46,281 bases of DNA from Mycobacteriales bacterium (GTDB lineage: Bacteria > Actinomycetota > Actinomycetes > Mycobacteriales > Mycobacteriaceae), in assembly GCA_018376445.1 (NCBI GenBank), contig JAHABL010000013.1, positions 1-46,281 of the forward strand, in the 5' to 3' direction. Shown one piece after another: positions 30,531 through 39,526 of the stretch; position 1 is the first letter of the stretch, and each line of letters starts with the position of its first letter. A program made the position numbers and the translations under genes. Below the pieces are notes generated by a model, which was not told the DNA's origin, ran no database searches, and saw only the letters and a program-made list of their open reading frames with translations.

Positions 30531-33500
30531 ATGAACAGGTCGCTTTCTCTCACCCGATGGGTGCGGACCATCATCTTTTCGCTGCTTGTAGTTTTTGCTG
30601 CATTCTTGGGAGTCACTTCAAACGCCCATGCAGAAGAACTTGCAAATCCCAAACAGCCATTTGGGGTGTCAATTGATCTTTCCGATCTTGCTAAGCATGA
30701 CGATCCAGTGAAGCCTTTGCCCTTTGACCCTTGGATTATTGATGCTCTTTCGTCTGCTGGTGTGCTGATCCAGCGTGACCGGTTGGCCTTAGACAAGGCA
30801 GGGTCTATTGCTTCCCTCGGCTCTAGTCTGACCAAGGAGGAGCCAAACCCCGATAGCGATAATCGCGCTGAGAAGAAGAATACTAAGGCAGGAGAAGTGG
30901 CTGCAGCCTTCTTCTCCTCTCTGCTTATCCCTGCAGCAGGGCTCGTCTTTGGAGGTGGAGCTGGGGCTGCTACCGGAGGTCTCCTAGGCGGTGTCGTTGG
31001 AGGTGTAGCAGGACTTGCAAACCCTCTTGCACCAATAATTGGCGGAATCCCTGGCGCTATTGCAGGAGCTCTTACTGGAGGGGCCATTGGTATTCCGATT
31101 GGTGCGGTTATTGGAGCACTTGGTACCGGCTTCCTCGGTTGGGGTGCTGGAGCGATCGTAAATGGCACCATTGGCCTTCTTGCCGGAGCCGCTATCGGCT
31201 CCCTTGTAACTGATGTTATTGGTGGTATCCTCGGCGGCATTGTCGGTTTCTTCCCCGGTGCGTTCCTCGGTGCACTAGTGGGAGTTGGTGTAAGCCTAGT
31301 CTTGCCTGTTGTCGCCGGTATTATCGGAGCCACTCTACTTACTGCAAGTATTATTGGAGTTACTGCAGTAGCGGCTGTATCTCTTATGGCGGGAGCAGTT
31401 GTAGTGGCGGCGGTATTGACGTTTTTGCCTGCTGCGGTAATTGGCGTTTTAGTCGGATTGGCTGTGTGGTCAATACCTGGCTCGATACTTGCGATTGCTA
31501 GTTTTCTTGTTGGTGTGCCAACTCTTATCGCCGGTTTTATCGCTTTCCTGGGAGCCGCAGCTACCGCAATTGCCGGGGCAGGAACTGCTGTTTCTGGTGC
31601 TGCGACAGTAGTCGGAGGTTCGGTTGCTGGGGTATCTGCAGCCCTCACTGCTGCGGGTGTGCCTACCGTCGTAATTAGTGTTGTTGCTGCCGTAATTACT
31701 GCTGTAGGTGGTGCTCTCGGTGTAGTTGCTGCAGCGTTGACCGCCATTGCTGGAGTTGCAACCCTTGCAGCCGGTGTAATTAGCGTCGCTGCTGCGTTTT
31801 TAGCGACTTTTGGAGCTGCTGTTCTTGGCACTTCAGCTATTCTTCAGGTCATTTTTACTGGCGCGAGCATAATCATGGCATTAGGTGCTTTTGTCATTGT
31901 TTGGATTATGCTTACGGCCATTTTTAGTGGAGTCGTTGTAATCGGTATCGGTTGTATCGGAGCACTCATTCTTGTCGTAGCTCTACTAGCGTGGCCTGTG
32001 GAAGTAGTTGTTCTGACGGTCGTGACGTTCCTTCTGAGTGTTTTCGTGGGGATTCCATTAATAGCTCTTGCAGGTGGGGTAATTGGAGCCACTATCGGTT
32101 CTGGTGTCGGTATCCTCCTTGCTCTGCCGTTTAAACTAGCCACTGTTCCTCTTGGTGCAGGAATTGGTGCTGTTTTGGGTATTGCTAATCCCATTAACTT
32201 TGTGTTTGGGTTTATTACTGCTATCCCCGGAGCGATTTTTGGTGCACTTGTGGGACCGTGGATCTTTGGTCCTACAGCAGCTGTCCTCGGTTTCTTTGGT
32301 GGCGACTTCCTTGTTCGTTTGATTGGTGCTCTGGCACTGGGGACCGTAGGCGCTCTGGGAGTCGGCTTCATTGGTGCAGTGATTGGTGCAGGGGCAGGTG
32401 TCATTGCTTCCAGCCCACTATGGCTTCTCACCTTTATTGCCGCTCTTATCGTCCGTATGACTCGTCATAATCCAGATACCGTCCGTAAGAATCCTGAATT
32501 CGCGAACATGCTTGACGCGGCAGCGACTTTCGGACCTCCGGGCGCAATGATCGGCTGGATCTTGGGGATGCTCGTTGGGGCAGGAGCTGCGTTCATTACG
32601 CCCACTAATATTTTTGCTGCTATACCTGCAGCAATTCTAGGTGTAGTTATTGGCGGCTCTTCTGGAGGCCTCCTTGGCGGCGTTGTTGGTGCCCTTAGTG
32701 GGGCGTTCTTTACATGGCTTGGACTATCTACCATTTCAGGTACCCTTGGAGCTGCCCTCGGCCTCATTCTCGGTGTTTTGGCCGCTTTCCCTGCTAGTGC
32801 ATTTGCAGGAAGCCTTGTAGGCGCTCTCATTGGGTCTGCAGGAGCATGGATCCTCTCATCTGTTATTCCCCTGATTCTCGGTCCGGGTCTCTTCGTGATT
32901 CTTGTTTTCTTTGGACCTTTGCTCTGGTTCGGTCTATGGACAGCATTATTCCTCGTACCCGCCCTATTTGCTGTTGCTGCTACAGGGTGTGCAGTCGTAG
33001 CCGTCGCTTTCTTCTGGAGTGTGTTGGCTGCTTCTGTTGTTACCGTTCCTCTAGCCGGAATTGCTTTGGCCATTGGAGGGTTCTTATTGCTTCTCATTAT
33101 TGTTAGCGCTTTGATCGCTATCCCATTCTGGGGATATGGGATTGTCCCAATTGCACTAACAGTAGTTCTGGGGATCTTTGCAGTAGCTGCAGTATTCGCT
33201 CTCATTGGACTTTGGATCGCTATTACAGCTGGAGGAACTTTTATTCTCGCTGTTGGTGTAGGTGCCATCTGCTTCCTGGTGCTTCCCGCGTTAATCTTTG
33301 GAATCTGGTTCATTGCCGGTGTTGTCTTTGCTATCCCTGGTAGCTGGACTCTGGCATTGGCTTTGTCGATCCTTGTTACTGCTGGTGCGAAGATTGTTTT
33401 GACGATCATCATGATGCCGATTGGTATCATCGGTGGATTCCTTCTCGGCGGAGTTGTGGGATTCTTCCTGTCGCCTCTGTTGATGCCGTTCACTGGTGCG

Positions 33501-33983
33501 TTCGGAGCTTTCCTTGGGGCTATGATCGGGATCTTTACTCCGCTGAATCTCTTTGGCACTATCCCCGGTGCGATGATCGGAGCGGTTTCGTTGTCGCTGT
33601 TGAGTGCCCTTATTGGCGCTATCGGCGGTGGAGTGATCGGCACTTCATTGACATGGATCCTCGGTACTGTGATCGGCCTCCCCGTGGCTGTTGTTGTTGG
33701 AGGTATCTTCGGCGCTGGAATTGGTGGCTGGGTTGCGACTCTCGTTGGTTTGGGAGCTGGTTCGCAGCTTCCTGAACGTAAGAAAACTCCTGCAGGGGAG
33801 CCTGAACCTGCAGCTAAAGAACCGGTTCTTGAGTCCACTCCGATTCGTGGCCCCAAGGCAAAGGAACCGGAAGTTCACACTATTGGCCGGGGTAGTTCCG
33901 GTGGCTCCTCTCGCGCGCAAAGGCAGGCCTCTTCTCGTACAGTGCAGAGCATGAGTGAAGAGATGGAGCTGATGGCAGCATGA
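30531..33983 (+). CDS. Giant glycine-zipper membrane protein
   Basis: 1,150 aa. A signal segment (residues about 12-33, ending AHA) precedes a short polar region to about 120. Some 960 residues follow that are almost only G, A, I, V, L and F, with dense GxxxG patterns (GGGAGAATGGLLGGVVGG). One polar break lies at about 643-665 (RMTRHNPDTVRKNPEF), and the tail is charged. A module starting near [AT]NP/TPxN, then IPGAIxGALxG, recurs at about residues 163, 551, 689 and 1002, so the protein grew by internal duplication. It has no enzymatic motif. It overlaps the next gene by ATGA. The shared operator links it to conjugation; it could form a large membrane assembly or channel. Confidence 0.85.
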   Translation: MNRSLSLTRWVRTIIFSLLVVFAAFLGVTSNAHAEELANPKQPFGVSIDLSDLAKHDDPVKPLPFDPWIIDALSSAGVLIQRDRLALDKAGSIASLGSSLTKEEPNPDSDNRAEKKNTKAGEVAAAFFSSLLIPAAGLVFGGGAGAATGGLLGGVVGGVAGLANPLAPIIGGIPGAIAGALTGGAIGIPIGAVIGALGTGFLGWGAGAIVNGTIGLLAGAAIGSLVTDVIGGILGGIVGFFPGAFLGALVGVGVSLVLPVVAGIIGATLLTASIIGVTAVAAVSLMAGAVVVAAVLTFLPAAVIGVLVGLAVWSIPGSILAIASFLVGVPTLIAGFIAFLGAAATAIAGAGTAVSGAATVVGGSVAGVSAALTAAGVPTVVISVVAAVITAVGGALGVVAAALTAIAGVATLAAGVISVAAAFLATFGAAVLGTSAILQVIFTGASIIMALGAFVIVWIMLTAIFSGVVVIGIGCIGALILVVALLAWPVEVVVLTVVTFLLSVFVGIPLIALAGGVIGATIGSGVGILLALPFKLATVPLGAGIGAVLGIANPINFVFGFITAIPGAIFGALVGPWIFGPTAAVLGFFGGDFLVRLIGALALGTVGALGVGFIGAVIGAGAGVIASSPLWLLTFIAALIVRMTRHNPDTVRKNPEFANMLDAAATFGPPGAMIGWILGMLVGAGAAFITPTNIFAAIPAAILGVVIGGSSGGLLGGVVGALSGAFFTWLGLSTISGTLGAALGLILGVLAAFPASAFAGSLVGALIGSAGAWILSSVIPLILGPGLFVILVFFGPLLWFGLWTALFLVPALFAVAATGCAVVAVAFFWSVLAASVVTVPLAGIALAIGGFLLLLIIVSALIAIPFWGYGIVPIALTVVLGIFAVAAVFALIGLWIAITAGGTFILAVGVGAICFLVLPALIFGIWFIAGVVFAIPGSWTLALALSILVTAGAKIVLTIIMMPIGIIGGFLLGGVVGFFLSPLLMPFTGAFGAFLGAMIGIFTPLNLFGTIPGAMIGAVSLSLLSALIGAIGGGVIGTSLTWILGTVIGLPVAVVVGGIFGAGIGGWVATLVGLGAGSQLPERKKTPAGEPEPAAKEPVLESTPIRGPKAKEPEVHTIGRGSSGGSSRAQRQASSRTVQSMSEEMELMAA

Positions 33984-34687
33984 GCAGCGATATTTTTAAG
34001 AAATCGGCAGCAGTTTTGCTGGTTCCTGCTTTTCTAACTCTATCTGCTGTTTCTGGGTGGGCTGAGTCTCAGCCTGGTACGACTCCTGGTAGCGATTCTG
34101 GTGGATCTCAACCAGGTACGGTTGCTCCTCAAGCGCCACTGCCGACCCCTGGTTATTCCCAGCCTCCTGCTCGTCCTGTGCCTGTTGAGCCTCCGGTTAT
34201 TAAGCGAAAGCCTCCTAAGCGTGCTATTCCTCCTGAGGTTAAGATGCCTGGTCCGAGTGCTGAGATCGGCCTTGGATCCTACTATGACTCGATAACGATT
34301 AATGCCCCTGTGGACTATGCCTGGCGTTGGCAGTTCAACCCGTACGGTGTCGTTGTGAACGGCGCTTCACGAGTTGGTGACTGGGGCGGTACCGCTGGTG
34401 TCGCTTTGTCTGTCCGTAAGGATGGTAAAGCTGACCTTGATGCTTATGTCGGTACGCGATCCGGTGAAGCCCTGAAGAAGTGGCACACGCGCTTCGATGC
34501 TCCTGTTTTGAGTCAGATGACGAAGAATACGGAGAAACAGTACAATATCGACAGGAACACGCAGGCTAATCAGTCGGAGATCTATCAGATTAAGCCGGAT
34601 GACAATCTTCGCTTGCGCACACCCATTTACTTGCAGATAAACAAAGCTCCGAAGAAGGCTCCCGAGAACAAGCCCGATAAGGAGTAA
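33980..34687 (+). CDS. Secreted Pro-rich protein of the glycine-zipper operon
   Basis: 235 aa. A signal peptide (KKSAAVLLVPAFLTLSAVSGWAES, read in parts) is followed by about 60 residues rich in Pro/Gly/Ser (QPGTTPGSDSGGSQPG), a basic KRKPPKRAIPP, and a folded C-terminal domain (IGLGSYYDSITINAP, AWRWQFNPYGVVVNGAS) that reads as beta-rich. The long Pro-rich linker would span cell wall. Translation is coupled to the glycine-zipper gene by an ATGA overlap, so the two products probably work together at the envelope. I recognise no family. Confidence 0.72.
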   Translation: MSSDIFKKSAAVLLVPAFLTLSAVSGWAESQPGTTPGSDSGGSQPGTVAPQAPLPTPGYSQPPARPVPVEPPVIKRKPPKRAIPPEVKMPGPSAEIGLGSYYDSITINAPVDYAWRWQFNPYGVVVNGASRVGDWGGTAGVALSVRKDGKADLDAYVGTRSGEALKKWHTRFDAPVLSQMTKNTEKQYNIDRNTQANQSEIYQIKPDDNLRLRTPIYLQINKAPKKAPENKPDKE

Positions 34688-34707
34688 ATCAAGGAAGGTC
34701 TAGCGCC

Positions 34708-35841
34708 TTGCCAAAGGATTGGTTTGAAGAGCTCCTCGACCAGGAGAAGGCTAATGAAGCAGCACTGGCCGAGGAGACTTCTCCTGCCAGTCCATCACCT
34801 CGTAAGAAACGCCGTAAGTTCTTTACCAAAGCAGATCATTCTGTAAGTGATGCGGTTCTATCTCCCTCTGTGGATGAGTCGGTGCCTGTCTCCGTTGACC
34901 AGGAGAAGGAGACTCCCGAGCCACATGATGTGCCATCTTCTTCTGTAATGGATGAGTCTGAAGCGTCAGTTGACGCTGGAGACACTAGAACTTCTTCTGC
35001 TTCCTCTTCGTCCGAGATCGTAGATGAGGCTGAAGCTATAGATGACGTCGAAGTTGATAGTGTTGCTCCTGCGATGTCTTCAGCAGTCGGGGAGGAGTTA
35101 GCTCCTAGTTCTGCAAAGGAGCGCTCCCGTAAGCTCTCAGTGGTCTACAGTGCGCCTGAAAAGGAAGAGAAGCGTGCTGAAGTCTACGACTTTCCTGTGA
35201 TGTCGGTAGGCGGTGAAGCTGATCTTGAAGAGCTCTATGAGGAGCTAAAGAACGTTACTCCGGCGCACGAGATCTCTACTCCTACAAACAGTGAAGAAAA
35301 GTCCCCCTTCAAAGGTTTTAGCCCCTCAGCAGTACAGGCGTCTATTGCTGCAGGTAGCGTGATCGCTGTTGCGGCAATTCTAGTGGTTATCGGGGTAGTT
35401 ATTGCGTTCCTCGTCTCTAGCCATGACAAGGCCCCTGTTGTTGCTTCTTCGTCACAGACCAGTTCATCTAGCCCTGTCACCACTCGTCAGTCACTGTATG
35501 GAACGCCTATCTGCAATATGAAGGGTAACGATCAGAAGACTCTTATTGATGCGGTGCTGACGTTTGAGTACGCGTACTATACCCTGCGTGATCCTGCGCT
35601 TATCCCAACGGTGTGGCCGACAGCTCCAATGGGCTCTTTGGCCAGTTCTATTGGTACTGTTCCAGCAAATGTCCGCTGGTGTGCAACCTTTAACGAGGTT
35701 GACGGAAACACCGTACGAATGGAGCTAGCGACCTCCGACCGTTCCGAGCAGAATCTTCCTCCATACCTGAACGTTGTTCGGGGAAAGAAGGACGGGGATA
35801 AGTGGGTTATTACCGCGTTTATTGATCCTGAGAAGAAGTAG
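34708..35841 (+). CDS. VirB8/TcpC-like single-span membrane protein
   Basis: 377 aa, TTG start at 34708 with GGAAGG nine bases upstream. A long acidic cytosolic N-terminal region is followed by one membrane span (about 213-238, GSVIAVAAILVVIGVVIAFLV), a Ser/Thr linker and a 120-residue outside domain (LIDAVLTFEYAYYTLRDPALIPTVW, then VRMELATSDR and KWVITAFIDPEKK). Span plus small alpha/beta outside domain is the VirB8/TcpC pattern with an NTF2-like fold. If correct, this operon supplies a core T4SS scaffold. Its 3' end overlaps the convergent gene at 35819 by 23 bp. Confidence 0.68.
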   Translation: MPKDWFEELLDQEKANEAALAEETSPASPSPRKKRRKFFTKADHSVSDAVLSPSVDESVPVSVDQEKETPEPHDVPSSSVMDESEASVDAGDTRTSSASSSSEIVDEAEAIDDVEVDSVAPAMSSAVGEELAPSSAKERSRKLSVVYSAPEKEEKRAEVYDFPVMSVGGEADLEELYEELKNVTPAHEISTPTNSEEKSPFKGFSPSAVQASIAAGSVIAVAAILVVIGVVIAFLVSSHDKAPVVASSSQTSSSSPVTTRQSLYGTPICNMKGNDQKTLIDAVLTFEYAYYTLRDPALIPTVWPTAPMGSLASSIGTVPANVRWCATFNEVDGNTVRMELATSDRSEQNLPPYLNVVRGKKDGDKWVITAFIDPEKK

Positions 35842-36400
35842 GAACGTCCGCCACTAAATCAGATGTGAGTGGTTGTCGGCAGAGTACTTTTACAGATTGA
35901 TTCCGTGGGGCAACCACACGAAGAGCCGTTATCCGATGCTTTCCATCGACTATCTTCCACTGCGTGTGCCCACTTTCTGAAGGTGCGACTATTGGGCAGT
36001 CTTTCATCCACCGGTCGGGGATTGTCTGCTCGTTCGGGTTATTCAGTGTAGGGGCAATTTCGTCCCAAAACACGATGTCGGCTTCATTGAAGTGCTCTAA
36101 AAAGTGATTGGTCGCATCCTGGGCTTCTGTGAACAGTGAGGTAACCAGGCAGTCCCATGAGTCTTTAAAAAGACCACTAATAGCGTCGATGTACTCGGGG
36201 TCCGAGATGGCGAAGTAGTGGAAGTTTCTCCAACAATCGTCATCTTTTTCAGTATCTACAGGTAGGCCGCTAATGGCTCTGTAGTAGTTTCCGAAGATCT
36301 CTGTGAGACGTTCAGTCGAAGGGAATGTTGGACTGTTTAATGTCCCAGGGTAAGAAATATCATCTAGGTCTACCAGAAAGTAGAAGTACTCAGTTTTCAT
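35819..36400 (-). CDS. Protein with a ParB-like DGKHRITAL motif
   Basis: 193 aa from the ATG at 36400. The N terminus starts MKTEYFYFLVDLDDISYPGT. The middle is helical and acidic. Near the C terminus, WKIVDGKHRITALRVV resembles the GHHR-type phosphate-binding segment of ParB/Srx nuclease domains (I-x-DGxHRxxAL). It is coupled by a 16-bp gap to the HTH regulator at 36417. It could be a DNA-binding or nucleotide-dependent regulator of transfer; this is inference from one motif. The convergent overlap with 34708 is intact on both strands. Confidence 0.55.
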   Translation of the reverse strand: MKTEYFYFLVDLDDISYPGTLNSPTFPSTERLTEIFGNYYRAISGLPVDTEKDDDCWRNFHYFAISDPEYIDAISGLFKDSWDCLVTSLFTEAQDATNHFLEHFNEADIVFWDEIAPTLNNPNEQTIPDRWMKDCPIVAPSESGHTQWKIVDGKHRITALRVVAPRNQSVKVLCRQPLTSDLVADVPTSSQDQ

Positions 36401-36416
36401 GAAAACGAGCGCCTCG

Positions 36417-36677
36417 CTATGCCGATTTGCGAAGCTCAGCGATGATCTCAGCTCTCTTTTCGGCGTCAAAACCGGTCAGCTTGGGATACTCACGACGCCA
36501 GCGGGCGTACTTGAGCATATCTTCTTTAATAAAAAAGGATCGGTTGTTGATTTTCTTCGCGGGAGTGATGAATCCATCTTTTACGTCCCGCTGAAATTGA
36601 CGTGCGGAAACTCCGGCTAAGGTCATAACAACATTAGCTGCGTAAAGCCTTTCGTTCACGTCACTCATACTGCACAT
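36417..36677 (-). CDS. Small HTH regulator (MerR/excisionase-like), candidate transfer repressor
   Basis: 86 aa from the ATG at 36677 (GGGGAG nine bases upstream); a second ATG nine bases on is possible. LYAANVVMTLAGVSARQFQRDVKDGFITPAKKINNRSFFIKED (read in parts) is a winged-helix MerR/excisionase type domain in which a turn such as GFITPAKK forms the wing. Its upstream region holds the AATGTCGCCGACATT operator array. It therefore reads divergently from the T4SS operon, the classical place for a repressor controlling both directions. That it binds these operators is inferred. Confidence 0.72.
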   Translation of the reverse strand: MCSMSDVNERLYAANVVMTLAGVSARQFQRDVKDGFITPAKKINNRSFFIKEDMLKYARWRREYPKLTGFDAEKRAEIIAELRKSA

Positions 36678-36717
36678 TATAGTTTTCTCCCCTCCTTTGC
36701 TCAATGTAAAAGCACTT

Positions 36718-36824
36718 AATGTCGCCGACATTTATCTATTATGCCATGACAAATAAAAATAAATGTCGCAGACATTGAATTAAATGTCTGCGACATTGAC
36801 TTGAATGTCGCCGACATTTAATAT
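36718..36824 (+). promoter_or_regulatory. Operator array and promoter of the T4SS operon
   Basis: Four near-palindromes of form AATGTCGnCGACATT lie at 36718-36732, 36762-36776 (one change), 36783-36797 (one change) and 36804-36818. The last three are exactly 21 bp apart, two helical turns. The final copy fills the 17-bp spacer between -35 TTGACT (36796-36801) and -10 TAATAT (36819-36824). Repressor binding there would block polymerase. The first gene of the operon starts at 36863 with AAAGGAG. Confidence 0.85.
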
Positions 36825-36862
36825 GAAAGGGCAGCGCCACTCAAAAGATCAAAGGAGTAAAG

Positions 36863-38884
36863 ATGCCTACTGTTCATTGGAGCAAGTCGCATCCTAAACC
36901 TGTTAAAGCCGCACTGTCGTCAGTTGCGGCTTTAGCTCTGGTAACTACCGTTGCCGGTCCCGCTGCAGCTCAAACGACATCTCAAACGTCATGGAAGCTC
37001 AACCAGAGTCTGGAAACGACGAGCACAACTTCTACTCAGCTCACTGAGCCGTCTACGTCTTCCACCTCGTCGGATAACTTCATGTGCCCATCTCTTCAGA
37101 TCGTCATTGTGAATGGTCAAGGAGATAACCAGTTCACCGCAGATCAGACGGTGAACTCGAACGCTCGGCTCGATGGCATGGTGAATGCCGCCGTTGAGGC
37201 TGGGAATGAGGGTGAAGATAACCAGGCCGTTGCCCGTGTCCATGTTGGTTGGAAGGGTGCGAACCGCGACCAGCAAGCGTTGGGGTCGGGTAATCGACCC
37301 ACTCTTACCGGAGAAGACTCCGGCAAGAGTACTGGCGGCATCAACGATGTTGAAGCAGACAAAGTGTTGGACAGCAATGAGGCCGAGGAAGTCTCGATTG
37401 AGGATACTGCAAAAATCCTCAGCGATATTTCTAAGCACTGCCCCAATGCAAAGTTCTTCATCACCGGGCAGGGCGAGGGCGCTGGTTCCGCACACCGGAC
37501 GCTAGAAAATATCGCAAACGGGTCTGGCCCGATTAAGGCAGACAAAGTTGCTGGCGGTGCCCTCTATTCCGACCCCTACCGGACTAAGGGGCAATCGACT
37601 TTTCGAGATAATAAGCAGACCCGGCCGGTCTTCCCCAAGGGTAAAAACTCTGACGATTACTCCAAGATGGTGTCTCCGTACACCACACCCGCAGCACAAG
37701 GCTCCGGCGTAAAGAGCTTCGCGGAGGCTAACCCCCACCTCAGCTCCTTCGGTGCGCTTGCTGACCGGATCGGTACCTTCTGTCTTCCGATGGATCTCGT
37801 CTGTAACCTTGTCCAGCAGTCCCCTGTTGGGCAGATTTTCAAGAATGTAAAGGCTACTTCCACAACATTCCAGCAAGATCCCATCATGGCTATTCGGGAT
37901 CTATCGTCGTCGTTCCTCGGCACTTCCATTCGCACGGCAAGTGACTTTGTAATGAACGACATTGATTTTGACTGGGATAAAGGCCAGTTCGTCATTAATA
38001 AGAACCCCGACACAGTTCTTGGTCGTGCGGTTGGATACTCCACAAAGGGCCGCCTCTCTGAAGGTGACCTCTCCCCCATCGTGGGCAGCATTGCCAAGGT
38101 CGGCGGTATGGCACTCGGTGCCTCCGTCACCATCGCTAAGAAGATGATTAGCCCTGCTGCTCTGATGTCCTATGCCGCTGCCGGTATCAGTGGCGCTGTT
38201 GCCGGCGGCACTGCCGGTGGTGCTGCCGGTGGTGCTATCGGCAGCGCCATCGGTGGACCTGCGGCAGGTATTGTCGGTCCGCTTGGTGCGGCAATTGGAG
38301 GCCTTCTCGGTGGTGCTGCCGGTGCGGTAGTTAGTGCCGGTGGCGCAATCGCCATTAAGGGTGCGACAACTGCTATGGGTCTAGTTCCCCCGAATACCCT
38401 TGCTGCTGGCGCACAGAAGATCTTCAAGGAAGTGAGCGCTCTCGGTCTGCCTTCCGATGTTCTCGCGAAGGCCGCCTCTCAGTCTCAGATGAATACCCAG
38501 ACGCAGCAATCTGGGTATAAGACGACCCCAGTTTCTACCTCCGGTGCAAACCCAATGAATCTCGGTTCGCAGTGGATTGCTTCTCTCGCGAAGATGCTGT
38601 CCGGTACGAGCACTAAAGATGCTCTTTCTGCTGGTACTGGCCTGTTTGCCAACCTGATGAAGGGTGGAAGCATTACTGCCACCCTGACTGGCGGTACCGG
38701 CTCTGGTGCCCTCGTTGATGGCGCATCAAAGGCTCTTTCTAATGCTGCTCCGATTATCGGGGAAGCGGGGAAGGCCGTTATGGGTGCTGCTGGTCCGATC
38801 GTTGAATCTGTGATCCCTGCCGCCACCTCCTTGGCTGGTGAAATCATCCCCACTGCAGCAAGCATTCTTACCGGTCTGCTGTAA
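36863..38884 (+). CDS. Secreted cutinase-fold pseudoenzyme with glycine-zipper tail
   Basis: 673 aa. Signal peptide to about residue 36 (VAGPAAAQ). Residues about 70-320 follow the cutinase plan: a starting cysteine with IVIVNGQGD, then CPNAKFFITGQGEGAGSAHRTLE, ALYSDPYR and FCLPMDLVC, the cysteine pair with its Asp. The nucleophile elbow GxSxG reads G-Q-G-E-G, so the serine is gone, and no histidine follows FCLPMDLVC at the usual place. The enzyme is therefore probably inactive and serves as a binder, perhaps of lipid-rich envelope. The C terminus has hydrophobic glycine-zipper stretches (AGGTAGGAAGGAIGSAIGG). First gene of the T4SS operon. Confidence 0.78.
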   Translation: MPTVHWSKSHPKPVKAALSSVAALALVTTVAGPAAAQTTSQTSWKLNQSLETTSTTSTQLTEPSTSSTSSDNFMCPSLQIVIVNGQGDNQFTADQTVNSNARLDGMVNAAVEAGNEGEDNQAVARVHVGWKGANRDQQALGSGNRPTLTGEDSGKSTGGINDVEADKVLDSNEAEEVSIEDTAKILSDISKHCPNAKFFITGQGEGAGSAHRTLENIANGSGPIKADKVAGGALYSDPYRTKGQSTFRDNKQTRPVFPKGKNSDDYSKMVSPYTTPAAQGSGVKSFAEANPHLSSFGALADRIGTFCLPMDLVCNLVQQSPVGQIFKNVKATSTTFQQDPIMAIRDLSSSFLGTSIRTASDFVMNDIDFDWDKGQFVINKNPDTVLGRAVGYSTKGRLSEGDLSPIVGSIAKVGGMALGASVTIAKKMISPAALMSYAAAGISGAVAGGTAGGAAGGAIGSAIGGPAAGIVGPLGAAIGGLLGGAAGAVVSAGGAIAIKGATTAMGLVPPNTLAAGAQKIFKEVSALGLPSDVLAKAASQSQMNTQTQQSGYKTTPVSTSGANPMNLGSQWIASLAKMLSGTSTKDALSAGTGLFANLMKGGSITATLTGGTGSGALVDGASKALSNAAPIIGEAGKAVMGAAGPIVESVIPAATSLAGEIIPTAASILTGLL

Positions 38885-38911
38885 CGACTACTAATGGAAG
38901 GGGCGTCCAGA

Positions 38912-39526
38912 ATGCGCTTTGAGACTCCAGTAGGGCTTCGAGTCCCCGCTGACGACGAGTGCTTAAACCACCACTCGCACTCTCTATTGAGCGCGGACGC
39001 CTCTTCCATTCCTCTATTTTGGTTTGTTTCCGCACACGGTGGAGCAGGAGCTTCGACCTTGAGCTCACTCATGGCTCCTGCTGGTGATGCTGGTCATGCA
39101 TGGCCAGAGCACGAAAAATATCCGATGTGCGTCCTCCTCGCCCGTAGCTCGCTAAGCGGCATTAACGCGCTTGAGCTCCACCTTCGTGAAGTCGCTGCTC
39201 ATAAAACAACCTGCGCACTTCTCGGTGTCGTCCTTATCGCCGATATGCCACAAGCATGGCCGAAGGTAGTGAGCCACAAGTGGAAGAGCATCGCCCCCCT
39301 TCTTGAAGCTGTCCACGCTGAAGCGTGGACACTGCCCTTCATCTCTGAACTGAGAGAACAAGAACTTTCGCGACTCGCTGTCTGGGAACCCGGACAGGAG
39401 CACGAACAGCCGAAGCGGTTCGGAAAACCGCAGTCCATCACGGTCACTCCTAATAACGCGATTGTGCAGCTAGGAGAAGACATCACTGCGAAAGCAATGA
39501 AAACCACGAAGGAGTTACGTCAATGA
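38912..39526 (+). CDS. DUF6668-like P-loop-type protein
   Basis: 204 aa from the ATG at 38912 (AAGGGG upstream), preferred over 38894. The phrase FWFVSAHGGAGASTLSSL resembles a degenerate MinD/ParA-type P-loop, lacking the lysine. LLARSSLSGINALELHLRE and LLGVVLIADMPQAWPK follow. This order matches a family I know as DUF6668, usual in actinobacterial T4SS loci. The lost Walker lysine suggests a structural or targeting role, not an ATPase. It overlaps the pilin-like gene by ATGA. Confidence 0.65.
   Translation: MRFETPVGLRVPADDECLNHHSHSLLSADASSIPLFWFVSAHGGAGASTLSSLMAPAGDAGHAWPEHEKYPMCVLLARSSLSGINALELHLREVAAHKTTCALLGVVLIADMPQAWPKVVSHKWKSIAPLLEAVHAEAWTLPFISELREQELSRLAVWEPGQEHEQPKRFGKPQSITVTPNNAIVQLGEDITAKAMKTTKELRQ

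Noticed and set aside
30497..31831. 444-aa open frame opposite the glycine-zipper gene
   Set aside because: Its Ala/Thr/Pro composition is the mirror of Gly/Ala/Val codons on the other strand; no ribosome site and no domain.
32465..33856. 463-aa open frame opposite the glycine-zipper gene
   Set aside because: Same shadow effect of GC-biased Gly/Ala codons; the plus-strand frame has signal peptide, spans and coupled neighbours.
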